Shown in pieces: positions 20,716-34,620 of a stretch of 62,000 bases of DNA (positions are counted from its first letter, which is position 1; every line of letters begins with the position of its first letter). Position numbers and translations under genes: made by a program. The notes under the pieces are model-generated. The model worked only from the letters and a program-made list of their open reading frames with translations, had not been told where the DNA came from and searched no databases. Origin of the DNA: Phoronis australis (Eukaryota > Phoronida > Phoronidae); contig NMRA01000249.1 of assembly GCA_002633005.1 (NCBI GenBank), forward strand, positions 1,850 through 63,849. Direction: 5' to 3'.

Positions 20716-23700
20716 ATGTGAAGACCTGATCAACGGTGCTGTACCCTTTTCTCCAGCTTGCTCTTCAAATATTTTGTTATCACCTGCTAAGGTACCACCC
20801 TTTGAATGATTCCTGGTGGCCACGTTTCGCACAAGAAATTTCCAAAATGTCAATTTTCCATTTCCAATGGTTCATTACATTTGTTTGCAAATAATGGGAA
20901 ATATAGAAAATGTTGTGTTATGACCTCGACACACCAAGCTTGGACCTTAAATGGTTCTGAATCTTTATTTTTGTGGAGAAATTAAACAGAATATAATTTC
21001 ACGTACAAAATAAGTAAAGAATTTCCGTACTTTATGAAATAACTTTTGATAACATCGCTACGAAACGTTCCGCAACATCCACTGTAAATTCGAAGACACT
21101 TAGCCCGAAAACGACCCCTTTATATGTTACACTTTGGAGTCTAAAGAAGTTTAACTCATGTCAATGGTACAGTAGTGGTAATTACATGTGTATTCGGAAA
21201 ATAACGACCCGAATGTATACATCGATGACGTGAGCCAATATTTTGAAGCCGGTGTGAATTGTGGTTTATTGGTGATAAATTTGTGTCAATGACCTCAACA
21301 CACAACAACGTTGTGATACCGTTAACTGCTCGAGCAAGCAGGTGTGATATTAGATTTGTTCGACAAAACACTTGTAATTAGTGAAAAAGAGATGAAGACT
21401 GACCAGCTTATAGTAAATATGGTGTTTGTGACTTGCATAAACTTGCAACTGTGATTTTACGAACGGTCGCTGTCTGTTGCTTCTACAACCTGCCTTCCAT
21501 CCCAACAAGAGCAATACGAAGTGTTAAAATGTGCCAAAGACTACATTGCAAACGGCATATTTCCTGCGTTTTTCGTTAATTTATAACATAGCAACGTAGA
21601 GTGTTTATCCAAGCGGTGATAGCTATTTTAGACATTCCCAACAACGGGACCAATGCCAGTAAAAATAGCCTCTAATGGTTGTATAACAAGACAGCAATGC
21701 TCTCCTCTATAGTAAGACCCATGCCAAGATCTTAAAACTAAAATTGCCACTAGGGGCACAGGGCTAGTCAGATACGTCCAAAAGTTCTTTGCAAACCTAG
21801 AAAACGCTTGACATTTGAGCAAATATCGAACTGAAACTCGTTTTAATGGCACTTAGTATGGTCTAACGAAAGTTCTTTGAATATGTGCGTCACGGGGGCA
21901 TCTTCTGATTATATAACTGAAGTTGGTTCTCTAGCCAAAAGAACTCATCACAGACCATCAGCCTCATGGGTCTATGGAAAAGTAAAGTCTAGCATAACAA
22001 TAGTCCGGACTACTTACGTAAGAGCCATTCAGGAAAGGTGCCGACCAGGTGGGTGAGTTCTTAAGACTAGATTCCGATGGTGTTTATTTGCGTTTTCATT
22101 TCTCTCAAAAGTATATACTTTATGGGTCTGGAGCTATACAAAATTGCCCGTTTTCAACAAAAGTCCCGAAGGGCTTCCTATTTTCTTTGTGACATGATAG
22201 GTAAAAAAACTGCAACCATGTACTGATGTTTAACTTGAGATCTGTTTAGGTGACTAAAACCCATAAAATAGGATTACATGTATGTTAATTGGACACACCA
22301 CGAAAGTATCATACACGGAACACGAAAACGAGCTAATGTTTTACAGTGTTGGGTATTTTTCGGACTGACTCTCCAAAGGTGCGAGAGTCGAAATCTTGAG
22401 GCGGCGTACACCTTCAAAAATATTGGCCTAGCTGTGTTAACGGGACCAATAGTAGCACCGCTGGTTGATCCTAAAAGGTAAGATATTCGCAAAAACTGAC
22501 TTATCTACCGAAGCTTGAATGCCAGTCACACAAAATCACGAAGCTCCCGTGTGAGCACGTCACTACCATGGTGAGCAGGGTCAACCGGTTTCCTTGTATC
22601 TCCCGAGTAAGAAAATTTCTGTTATTTAGAAAGAAATGCCACCGTTGTTGTAAGGACAATTCGTTCTTACTCACTGCCAATAACACAAATTACAAAACCA
22701 TGTTACTTAAACACACGAAACATGTCACAAACTTTATGATAGGAAATTATTTCCGTTCTTCGAATAATTCAGGGCACTAACAGGTATGCCTGCAACTGCC
22801 GGCAAGCCACCAAACGCAAAAGGGGTTATGACCAACCCTTTCAATGTTTGGGCATTTGACAGCATGGGAATCAAGATCTCTCGTAGTGTGGATGGACATC
22901 ATGCGTCTTTTTGTGTCCAGTACCAGACGTAAACCCACCTCGACCATGTCTACATCCTATTTCATGATTTTGGATGATAAATACAGAAGATTGACAAGAT
23001 CTGTGACATAAATGCCCCTTTAAATGCACTTATAGCGAGAATCATAATACCTCAGTGTCGTACTCATAACTGAAAAATACGAATAGGAATGTTGTGTCTG
23101 TGTCTGTTTCCAGACCAGGTACTTACATGTATACTATAACTACATACAGTCGTGCCTCTACCACTAATGAACAAAAAGATCGATGCATAATAACGTTGAC
23201 TAAGTCATATAAGCCAAGGGTCTATCGGGTTGACATTACTACGTGATGCCATTTTATAGGGAGTATCAGACGTCCCTGTGTCAAATTTTTGAGAAAATGT
23301 GCAGTGCTTCTGGATATCTTCAAATTCATTGCATTAGGTGTTTTGAATCCAGCCTCGAAATTCTGGTTCATCAGCTACCTGTTATTTTACTTGATAGTCG
23401 TATCTTGGTAAGACTGTGATTGGGTGTAAAACATATTTGTGTGAATCGATTCCAAAATGGAGGATTAAAATCTAAATTCTATAATTTTCATCACATTTTC
23501 GAAATGTCACAGACAGCTACACAGGTATAGTGTAGATCAATACTGAACTCACCTATGACACCTGGAGACAGCACGCTGTTATCGCCCGGCGAAGGTGTAG
23601 TGTTTTAGCAGTATGAAGCTATGTAAAATCCACCGCCCAAAGTTGTTTCACTGAGTCACACACGTTAATAACTGGTCCACGCCCAAGACAAGTCCTCCCC

Positions 23701-24900
23701 ACCTATGTCCGAGCGCTTTCTATTCATCCGCAAATAACCAAAGCCTATTGACCACAGCAGAATGACGTCTCCAATGCAAACAAGCGGCAGAATGCTCTTA
23801 CGTAACCCAAGTGGACTACTTGTGGGCGAATATATTGTGACACGGCATTATGTCTGCGAAAACCTTCTTTTGTGTGCTGTAACGCATTGCCTGGAGCTAT
23901 CAATCGGGAGGAGGAGCCCGACTGGTCAATTTTTATCTCACGGACATTGTCCCTCTTTTCACCTTTTCTTGATTGAGCTTACGCCATATTGCCGGAAGGC
24001 AGAATGAGATTTATAAAATGTTTTCGACATTTGACTTTGACATAGGAACTACAGTTCACCATGAATCCAGATTAGTTAGCGAGCCAAGAGCGATGATTCT
24101 TCGTTGATTAACAAGAAATTTGTAGTTTTCTGGGGTTAATCGATACAACCTTTCATCATTTTTTCGTGTGATCTACGGGGTTACAACATTCTTTTATGTG
24201 AACGAAAATTGCCCTCAAATTTACGTTTGCTTCCTGTGAAGTTAACGAAGGTCGTAAGCGATTTGTAGACCAAGTTTTGTGTGTGAATGATTACGCAAAA
24301 CCACGCTAAGTGACAAGCGAGTGCATCGCGACTATGCTCGAGAATTGAGCCCTGAAGCCAGTGCGCCACTACTGAAGTGATTTGTCGGGTCAGTAACGGA
24401 TATAACTCATTGGTCGGGTAGGTGAGAACGTTTTTACGGGATAAAGCATATGGAATGGAACTCACTGCATCTGTTCTACGAGATTTTTCGCCGCGAGTGC
24501 GAGCTATCTCGTGTCTGTGGAACGCAGCCCTGAGTATTCATGTTCGTTTTTTGGCATGTCTATCCTCGCCGTAATTTTTGCTAAATCATATCAGATTGAA
24601 GGCAACATATTGAAAAATATTGTGCTATCAAAAGCGATTTCTAATACATTGTTTAGATCCAAACCTGCGAAAGATATTACAATGGGTACAAATTCTGATG
24701 CACTGGCCAAAGGCTCTAGCTTTGAGTGTGGCAGTGCGGCACGCAGGACCACGACCCCGCAGGTGTGAATCTGTAAGATTTACAATACCTGCCAGAGAAA
24801 AAATGAGTAATTGCTCTGTCCTGGTCACACTGTTTCAAAGTTTCATTCCTATTAAATTAAAAAGTCTGACATTCTAATTATCAAGCGTAGAGAGTGCTAG
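20716..24900. other. Intergenic stretch without a recognised gene
   Basis: Only short open frames without recognisable domains are present. Positions 21480-21850 carry a copy of the repeat family found at 11690-13460. A short perfect hairpin (GACTCTC/GAGAGTC) lies near 22368-22392. Confidence 0.5.
21480..21850. repeat. Dispersed repeat, second copy of the 11.7-13.4 kb family
   Basis: It shares 'acaagagcaa(t/c)(a/g)cg(a/g)ag(t/c)gtt(a/g)aaatg', 'agcaacgtag', 'tattttagacattccc' and 'attgccactaggggcaca' with 11690-12350. The sub-blocks are in a partly different order. Confidence 0.5.
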
Positions 24901-24928
24901 ATCAAAGATTATGTCACTAAAAATAATG

Positions 24929-24964
24929 ATATATACATATACATATACATATATATATATATAT
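24929..24964. repeat. AT-rich microsatellite (TATACA then TA)
   Basis: Three TACATA-type steps are followed by a run of TA dinucleotides. Confidence 0.85.
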
Positions 24965-27900
24965 AGATATGAGTTAACAGTGGATTTACCAACATCCGAA
25001 AATGTTAAGCTGCCTAGTACGTGTAATGCCTTAAACACTTTTTAACTAGTNGGGGGGGTAACTACGTTTTGATTTCACGCTCGTAGCATGGGTCGTTCCG
25101 GTCCCCACCAGTTTCCATGTTTTTGTTGTGAGCTAGATTTGTTTTTCATTCATTTCAGTCTCGTATAGTACATAGATGTTCAGTGCCACTGTAAAGTCTA
25201 AACGTGTCACTGGCCAGAGTTCTTCGGGCTGTACATTTCTGTGAACAGGGCTTTGTACCGCATACAGACACAAGGCATTAACCTTGCAATGCGGCGAGTA
25301 ATATGCGAACGGGAAACAGTGAACTATTTCTCATAACTTATTAATTCTATCCCATAATTCATTCTGAACCTGTACCATCATTCATTTCCGAGATTGGACC
25401 ATTTCGGTAGTAAAGGTCTCGAACATGATGCTTGCGCGATTTCCGTGGTCTTTTTGCAATAAACTTGGTCTACGGAAACGCTACTGTGGGGCTAACCCTC
25501 TTCATATTCAGGCAGCTCACCACCTTCTCATAGAGAAAAAATATTTCTTTGTTGGGGCACGAATCAACCCTGCTCTAGCACATTATTCTTTGTCGTAAAA
25601 AGTTGCTATTCCTTCATACGCCGTTCCCATCTCTCGCGCTACTTCACGGTTGCGTGATGGGAAATCCCTAAGCGTAAGATAAGTGCGTAAAGTCTTCACT
25701 TTCCCGTCGTTAAGCAGTCATTTCTGCCTTCAATACATAAATATAAACCAAAATCACATCAAATATTCGTTATGTTGGCAATTTTGTTAAGGTACAGCGA
25801 AAATGCTCTCTTTGTACGCGATTGTACCTGTTAATTGTCCTCATATCTAGAATCATCAAATTCGATAAACTGGATAGCATTCACAGCATATAGTAAAAAT
25901 GACAAGTTTTATTTGACTTTACAATATTCAAATAATTCGTTTTAAAAATGGAACAACAACGTGGGAGGTTAACGCGAAAACAGTGACAACGGCTCGATTG
26001 ACGAATTTGTCCGTGAGTGGGGCAGGTTGGTCGTGCAGAGTGGTTTACAGGCACTCAATAGTTTTTGCTGACTTTGGTCTTGGCAGCTCCAACAGTCTAT
26101 TCCACGCAGTGTAGGTGTATAGAACCAGAAAATATGAATGTATCTGCACACATTAAAAAAATTTTCAAAGTCTATTGAAGACGATTCTAAAGTCAATTAT
26201 CCATCATTTACTACTACCGAAAGTACAAGCGGCTACTTAGGAAACGAACGAAATTACAACAAATCATCCGTTTTTACCCGAAAGCCAACATTTGAATGCA
26301 ATTATTACTAACTGAGAGACAGTGCACTCTCTAGATTACCGTGGCAGAAATCAGGTGAGAGGTAGGTGTTGACCATGACCAGCTAGATTACTTCAAATCT
26401 TAAGGGTACCAGAACATCCTGCTGAATTTCAACTTCCCCCCAGCTTTAAGAGCACCAAAACTCTGCAAACACTGTGTCAAGGGTTCAACAATTGGCAATC
26501 TTACATTCATAACAAATTAAAAAATCACGCAAATCCCACTCGTAGCCTTCATATGTACGCCGTAGCACGAAACTTAAAGGACCCAGTAGGAGCTACTTTT
26601 TATTGAAAATGGGGCAACTAAATTTAACCGTGTCTCAAAAAAACCCTTAGAGTGCCACCTATGTCCGCTTTAGGCGAGAAGTACCGCGGGAAGGATTGGT
26701 GTGAGATTTCGCAAGAACGGAGTAACGTGCATGAGAGGAAAGCGAGATCACGCAAGACGACTCAAAATCACGCGATCGAAGACGGTGTTTCGCAAGCATG
26801 CCCGAGCCAGTGTCTTTCCAGCTTAATCTAGCAAATTGTCGGTGGAGCTAGAAAGTTGATTATCGAACAGGATTTACTGTTTCCTTTCCATGACAAGTGT
26901 GGTCCTCCCAACAACACTGAGGCTAGAATGTCCGAATGCCCGATTTACACAGACAACACTTTAGGAACTGCTGCGTACTGGCACGTGATTGTGATACGTT
27001 AGTGCTGCGTGACAAAAGTCTTCCCACACTGCCGGAAAACTCAGTTTAATTTTGCTCTTGAGCTCCTGTTCATCATTGCAAAGTGCCCCCTGATGGCCAG
27101 TTATCCCAGTCCCCCGGTCTTAAACAGTTTTGCGTCTATGCCCCAAGGTATACTTCTAGCTACATGTCCATTCTTTTTGTCACTGTGCTACCGACACGAA
27201 AAAACGAACAAGCTCAGTAAAATATCGCCGCATATTAGAAAATCTCCAAGCTCCCGGTCACTGACTGATGAAATTGGTGTTACTTAGCATAGGCGGATTT
27301 AGGGGGGAGGCCCCCCCCCTTGGCTGCCGCAAAAAATAAAAGTTCATTAAGTAACCCCGGTAATTAACATGCGGCTGAGGGGTGGGGGAGGGTTCAGGCC
27401 CCATTGCAAGTGCCCGATGCCATCCCTCAAGACAGGCAGACCAGCTTTTCGACTGGACAAATTAGGCCTCACATTGGCAAACCGTCAAAGACGCGTTGTT
27501 GTAAGATCCTTTTAGGCAAGGAGGTCACATTTGGGGGCCGCCAATGTCTTTAAATCCTTCCAACTCGAAAAAATACTTTGGTGTGGTAATGGTGCCATTT
27601 TGTACGAGAGTTACGACCACGGCGTAAAGTTTTGAGCACTATTAAACACTCTGCGGATCACCATGTAGATCGTTATTGACTGACTCAGTCTTGAGGTCAT
27701 GCATGTCGACCTCAATATAATAAAAAATAAAAAAACGAGCCCCTATTTGGCGAAGTGGGTAAGACAGGTCCGTCTCAGAAAAACAAAAACTCCGAAATAG
27801 GCAGAAAATGAGACACAAGTCTACTAAAAGACAGGAACTACCTAAATTCGGCGAATGCACAATCCATAGCCGTGAACGTACCTCGTTTTTAGTAAAAGGT

Positions 27901-30900
27901 CCACATTCTCCAAATTTTGAGGCCCCCGTTTTTTAGTCTGGGTGGCAAAGGTGCTGAAAATATCAGCGACCATAGATACGGGGGTGAATGGGTTTTTTTA
28001 CCTACGATTGAATTTACCTCCCACATTTCATTAAAATCTGGCGCCTGCTGAGGTGGTCAGATATTTTAAATCATTAGAAACTTTGCCCATACCGGGACTG
28101 TGTGTACCTCGTAATTAGTAAAATTGTACACAGTTTGTAGCATACAGTTTTTCGATATCGGCTTCAGTTGTAAGTAGCAGGACAATAGCCGCATCAGAAA
28201 TGACTTCGGGGCCACAAAATACTGACTGAAACCAATGAAACTATGGTGGACTGAATCTGCTGCTTATCCGTCTGCTTGACCTCTGAAATTGTAGTTGTGT
28301 TGGACTCGTTTATATCGAAGAAATGCGACAGGTATTTGCCAAAACTATTTAATTGAAGCCTTTGATAGCGGGTGATGAATGTAGTGTCACTGAACTAATT
28401 CCGGAGTAGTTAATGGGTTTACAGCGGGTGAGGTCTAACAAAAGATCGCCAGAACCCCTTACAATGGGCTAGGTTGTTATCTGAACTTGAAAATCGCTTT
28501 CGTGTGGATTGGACACTGCACAGGAGATAATAGTAATGGTTGAGTGCTGCATTTGAAGACTAGTACGATTGACATTTGTTATAAAATTGAGGTATTCTTC
28601 GAACAGGCACTTTGATCTACCTGGTCAATCGATTTACACTTTTTACTTGATTTCTGAAGAGTTTTGAAAGTCTGAAAGCACCGTCTCTCCATCCGTAATA
28701 TTCGTATGCAAATGGTGGCTTTGGGGTAAAAATTGCTGACTTTTTCGGTTTTTAAGTAGCCAGCTGCCCTTCCCGTATAGCTTTTGGCGTGTAAAATTCC
28801 CAATCATTTTCATGACCACCTTGAACACACGCCATCATGCAAGCGTTGGAAAAACGTCCCTTTTGTGCGACACACATGTACTACTATAGTAGTTCACTGG
28901 CCATTTGCACATTTCATCAAATGCATTCTTCGTCCGCCTTCCCGCTTTTTTATTTTCTTATTACAAAGAAAACGACTTTGCTGACTTTAGTATGCTGCTA
29001 CCGATGCCAGTAGTGTTTTTGAGTCATTGTGAAAGTGTGTTGGATTTCACATACATGCTCGTTAGATACAATGGTTGTCGGTAACAATAAAACGGTCAGT
29101 AATCACACACCGCCACTAAAGAATAATCGAATGAGGGATCTCATTTCGTTCAAATAAACAATTTGCACACAATATTTCGGGCTCGTCAATTGTTATGAAA
29201 CTTTCAGCGATACCGCACATGCAATCAAAGCTACTGATTGTCCAATGCAAATTTTACGCAGCATGATGTGAAGCAATCGACTGCGTGCTAAATACGTGTG
29301 CATTTTGTGAACAAGAAGACTGCTGCTTTCGCAACTTCGGGAAGGTTAGATCAACAGTGTGGTTACCAAGCCCTGCATCTACTTATATTCATCGTACGAC
29401 TGGGCTCCAGTACGGCTTTTTCAGTGAAAGATGGAATGTCTTCTGTTTGTATTATGTTAGAACAGTTCTTGAGAAAACAAGTAGGCATGGCTACAAAAGC
29501 GTATCTGGCATTTTGACAAGTTTCAAACGTTCTGCTATGTACTTTTCGAAATTTTCATTAATTGTGTTCTGTACGGCACAGGTTTTTCTAAATCCATTGT
29601 TTTCGTTTGCGAGATAGTCCAAGATCAATTCCGTGAGAAATGTCCGGATATAGGAGATTCCAGAAGAGTCGATTCTTTTCTTCGAAAGAAGAACGTATTG
29701 TACTCAGTGCAAACATCGCTTTTCTTGTTCCCCATACGATGGCGATGCAAAGTTTACATTTAAACCAGATGTATATTTGCGAATGGTGTATATTTATGTA
29801 CGCAAAACTGCTGCATATAAACGGGGCTAGAAATGAAAAAGCGTGTTACAGTTTTGTTGTGACCCATTTATAGCTCGCCTTCTACTCCCCCATTTTGTTT
29901 GATATGAGTTCATATCAGGCTGGTGATAAATGATCATAATTCACGGCATTAGTCATTGACAACCTTTTTGATAATTTGCCAAGCGATAAGAAATCACCTT
30001 AACTCATGGGCAAAAACGCTATCGGTACATCTTTGTGTGTTGCAGCGAATATTTCACCCTTACGTTTTGTTTAATACCCAGATCTCCCGCGCTTCATCAT
30101 GAAGTCCTGCTTATCAATCCCGTTGTCCTGCTTTCGTTTTTTCGCTCATGAATATTGATCGTGACAACTATGCAACATGTGTTCAAAATAACATTGTCTT
30201 TTTCAATGAATATTTATTATTTTCCAGAGTCCACTTTCTTTAGTAACATTACTGACAAACGTCTCTTGTGTACGGTACATGTATGAGGATCACTAACTTT
30301 TACTTTCTGAAGAAAATAGTTTATTTCACTGCACGCTATGTGATGAATTATCCACAGCACATTTCAAAGCCACGTGATAGATGCTTGCCCATTTCTTTAT
30401 CAATCAGAAAACCTTTATCTGCCGCAAATTTCGGATTGATTCTTGAAGTAATTTTTCATAAATGTCACTGTATTCTGATTTTTTACTGAAAATGTAATTG
30501 TATCAAACGGCACCAAAGGTCAAATTAATTATAATATATAAATGTTTCTATGTTTGGATGGATGCCTGACTAAATTATCCTCAGAAGGTGTGAGGGATCC
30601 ATATTCTGAAACCTTTATCTTAATAGGATAGAAATCTTTCGAACCATTGAAATTATTTCCCTAATGGCTTACTAGTCATTTTTATATAACCTCTCTGGTT
30701 TATTTCCTTTATGATGTTGCTATTACACGCTTTTCTTTTTCGCATTTTGGTAACACTCTTGGTTTTTAGAATTTTTAAACCAGTCAGGTATACGAAATGA
30801 TGATTACTTATGAATTAAATTATCTATCTTTTGTTTCTGGTTTTATCATCAAGAACTGACAAAAGGCTTTCTAAGTTCTGACTCTTATGCAATTCGGTTA

Positions 30901-33398
30901 AAAACGGCGAAGTGGCGAACCGTTTTAACGACGGCAAATTCCATAGCAAGTGCACACACCGGAACAAATGAATGCAAACAACTCTCACGCATGGGCGGCG
31001 CAATCTCAGCGGTCGCGAGATCGGTCTATAATTATTTTTTTTTTGATAATATACCAAATTACAATAATAAATACAGTAATAGAAAAAAGATACAAGGAAT
31101 TTAAAAAGTAATTATGTACACTATCTGGATAACACCGAAAAGTTAAAAACTTATTTCCGTGGCGGTCTTTATTCAAATTAAAAATTAAAGAAAATAAATA
31201 TTGCGAATGAATAATAAATTGTGAAAAATCATACAGGAGGAATGGGAGATGGGAAAGAAACTAGGTGAAAATGAGTTGAAAAAAGACTGTAGAATTAAGG
31301 GACATGATAGATGACAAATAAATAAAAAAATAAATAGATTTATAGATAAATAGATTAATAAACTCGGAGTTATCTCTTCTCTCAATATGGCTAAATAGAT
31401 ATTGTCTGACTTTTTCGTTTAAAAATACTTAAACCAGTAATATCTCTCAGGTGGCCAGGAAGTGAATTTGACATTGTGACGTCAACTTTGATCGAAACCA
31501 TTACCGGACGGTTACCTTATACGATGTTCTGGGATAGCTTTCCGTTACCAGACTGCTAGACACATCGTTTTGAATAATTTGAAATGTTTAACGAAGACTA
31601 CTTATGAATTGATTGAGGCGAGACATGTTAAGAGCTACGATTCATTCGGATTAACTGATTAAAACGAATAACAAACTAGGCCTTTAGCTCTCATTAATCG
31701 GTTACTTCCAATGTGCCTGCTAATGCGTATATGCACCACTTTCGAATTTAGGATTGATCTGTCCCAATTATCTCTGGAGCGTTTTCTTAATTGAATCACC
31801 GATGGTTTCCATGTTCTTGTTGATGTCACGGTAAGAAAGGATTCGTTTATCAGAGCAAAACGGGACTTTTTCGCTTTTTGTTTTTCATGGCCAGCCAAAA
31901 CAGTACGAGGTACAGTTTAACTTCACTTGGTAGAATATGAAAAGGCGCTTTGACTGTCCTCTTTTGGTGTGTTACTTTTTATTTAAATTTGATATTTAGT
32001 AACCTGCCTGTTTCGAGTTCAGTTAATGAACCTTCGTTATTTTTCCGATCAACAATGTCACCGATTTGACGGACAAGCGACACAAGAAAAATATATATTG
32101 AGTAGAATATAACAGATATCCTGTAATGTGTTTTTATCACCGATCAATAATGATGATTGTTTGACGTAAGTTTTGTATCACGTGTTTAGAAAATGAACCT
32201 TCACTATGAATCCCTTCCATTACATTTCACACGTTTCAATTAAAAGTAGCGGAGATACGCGATAAATCCTTAAGTTTATTTTTAAAGAAGAGTGCGCAAG
32301 GTTGCCTTTCTTGTAAAAAGTAGAAGATCGTGAGGATTCTGTATACAAAAACTGTTAATGATGCTTCTTTACAAAGTTAACGTGATCGATCAGCTTGCTG
32401 TTCATAACCGAATTATCCATGGCAAATACTAGCGTATGACGTAAAGTTCCTATGCCGCGTGCTGTCACGGTATTTTGATAAAACCATTTGTCTTTTCATG
32501 TCCGTTACATTTCAGAGTTTTCGAAGTTGCACTGAATGACAAGTTTCTTACTCCACCACGAAGTTTTTAGTGAAACGTGAACACGTTGTGAAGTCATTCC
32601 GCACTACGTCTTCTATACCAATCCCTTGTACATGTATAGCGTCACTTTGACACAAAGCAAAATGGTAAAAAGTGCCATTCAAATTTTAGATGTTATTTTC
32701 CTTAAATGGGCCGGTCTATCGGGGATGAATGCCGAATGTTTTCCTTAGCTCTTTCGAAACATCATTCGTCAGTTTCTGCACCACATTATTATGAACATAT
32801 GAAGACAGTCGTGAATTTGCAACCAAATTCCAGAACAAACCATATTTTGGAATAAATCGAACTATTAAGGCGATCCTGAAGTTCCGTGGATATTCACTGA
32901 CGTCTTGATAATCGTTTTTTCACACATTCCGTTCATTTCATTCAAAATACTTATTAATGGTGCATTATTGCTTGGTCCTCGATTTAGTTTCCATTTTAAA
33001 ACTTCGAATTTGGCTTAACTGGAGAACAAAAGCATTTGATCTGTTACATACCTACTCACAGAAAGTCGCCATTGTGGTGCCACTTAACTGACTTGTTTTC
33101 GAATGGAAGTCCCGTGCGGCAACTTCGAATTTCCAGGCTTAATGGCCAACTCCAATGAGATTAAACGACTTTCTAATGCGTTTCATGACCTGTTGTGGGT
33201 TCATACATTATTCTTGGTAATAGTGGAGAATTTGAATCCCAGTTTATGAGAGTAAATGCCCTTCGTCTTTTAACACCTTTCATTCGGAATGAGATTTTTC
33301 TCAAATAAATGACCTTCGAAAAAAGGACTTAAATTGAATACTTAATAAGGTATTGCCTAGACAATACCACACTAGCAAATTCATTAAGTGGTGTATCC

Positions 33399-33400
<2 letters not shown>
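24965..33400. other. Intergenic stretch without a recognised gene
   Basis: I see no coding exons with domain signatures on either strand. It contains a G-run with an undetermined base at 25051, a GGCGGATTT-plus-G-run remnant at about 27288-27340 like the start of the 34.5 kb MITE, and repeats at 27420-27600 and 27740-27890. Confidence 0.5.
27740..27890. repeat. Dispersed repeat family, copy 2
   Basis: Matches 16510-16680 in the same orientation and block order (see that entry). Confidence 0.6.
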
Positions 33401-33403
<3 letters not shown>

Positions 33404-33456
<53 letters not shown>

Positions 33457-33470
33457 CACACACACACACA
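33404..33470. repeat. (CA)n microsatellite
   Basis: A CA dinucleotide run of about 67 bp with a single CG variant, followed by TATATATA. It creates artefactual TH and CV repeat frames. Confidence 0.97.
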
Positions 33471-34481
33471 TATATATAGGATAGACCACTCAAAAGAACG
33501 ACGTCAATTATATATCATATACGTATACTTTATTTCGAATCATAACACACATATTCAAGATGTTCGCGTGTGTTTTTATCTGGCATGGCAACCAAAACAA
33601 CAACAAAAACCTAGGCCAAAATCTATCCAACATTGCAAGTACCTTGCAAGTGAGCCTATTTTACAATAAGTAAAAACTAAATTTTGTAATTGATCAAGCT
33701 GTAGAATATTTCGTTCACATAAGAAACTTTTAGTAAAACAAAAATTATATTGTATTCCAATTGTTTTTAGAAGAGTCAGAAAAATCAAACAAAGCTAATT
33801 TAGTTGATACAGAGATATCCACATTAGAACACTGTTTAGCAAATGTCATAAAATAACGTGAATGTCAATAAAAACGAAAGCCAAATGTTTAATACGTATT
33901 TTTATACGTATATTTAACCATTTAACTTAAAACTATTAGAACTACACCGCAGAGACACTTTGCAAAAAGTTTCCTTGTTTTGGAAAGCAGAGGTTACAAG
34001 TGATATTTTTGTAAAAATCACAAAATGCAATAAAATTTCCGAGAGACTAAAAAAATATCTGTTTTTTTTTCGAATTTTAGAATCGTATCTATGTAGTGGT
34101 GCATTTTTGTACCCATTTAGAAACGTAACATAGAAAACCAAACAGCTTTAACACCTACCTTAAATCCACAGGAGTATTTCAACACTACAAGCCCCAAAAA
34201 CACGTTTCAGGGACCTTAGTTCAGAAAGTGCACTGATAACTATTTACGTCGCCATTTTTCAAGTGGAATAAGATTGAAAATCGGTCTAAATTGAAAAAAT
34301 CAATTGAGTATCTGGTAAATATTTAATTCAACTGTTATATTTTTTCCACTCCAAATTCTCATCAGTAACGTTTTAAGCACGGATTGCAGTTAGTTTACGA
34401 AGAAGACTTCATGTATGCAGTAACTCCTTTCTTGACGTAGTGATAGTTTGATGATAATTTCAAAATGATGTTGGCAGTCCA

Positions 34482-34620
34482 CAGGGGCGGATTTAATGGG
34501 GGGGGGGGGCTTTCCATTTATGGCAGNNNNNNNNNGGGGGTGCGAATGTCTGACCGTCATAATCCTGGCTAATACTCTGCTCTGCCCCCCCCCCAACTCA
34601 AAACCCTGGATCCGCCCCTG
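34482..34620. mobile_element. MITE with CAGGGGCGGAT terminal inverted repeats
   Basis: The left end reads CAGGGGCGGATTTAATGGG and the right end, reverse-complemented, CAGGGGCGGATCCAGGG. The two ends then enter G/C-runs that pair. CAG...CTG ends of this type are common in hAT-related non-autonomous elements. The flanks (gtcca / gtcta) give only a weak target-site duplication. The middle includes nine undetermined bases (34527-34535), probably because the G-run stopped sequencing. Confidence 0.7.
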
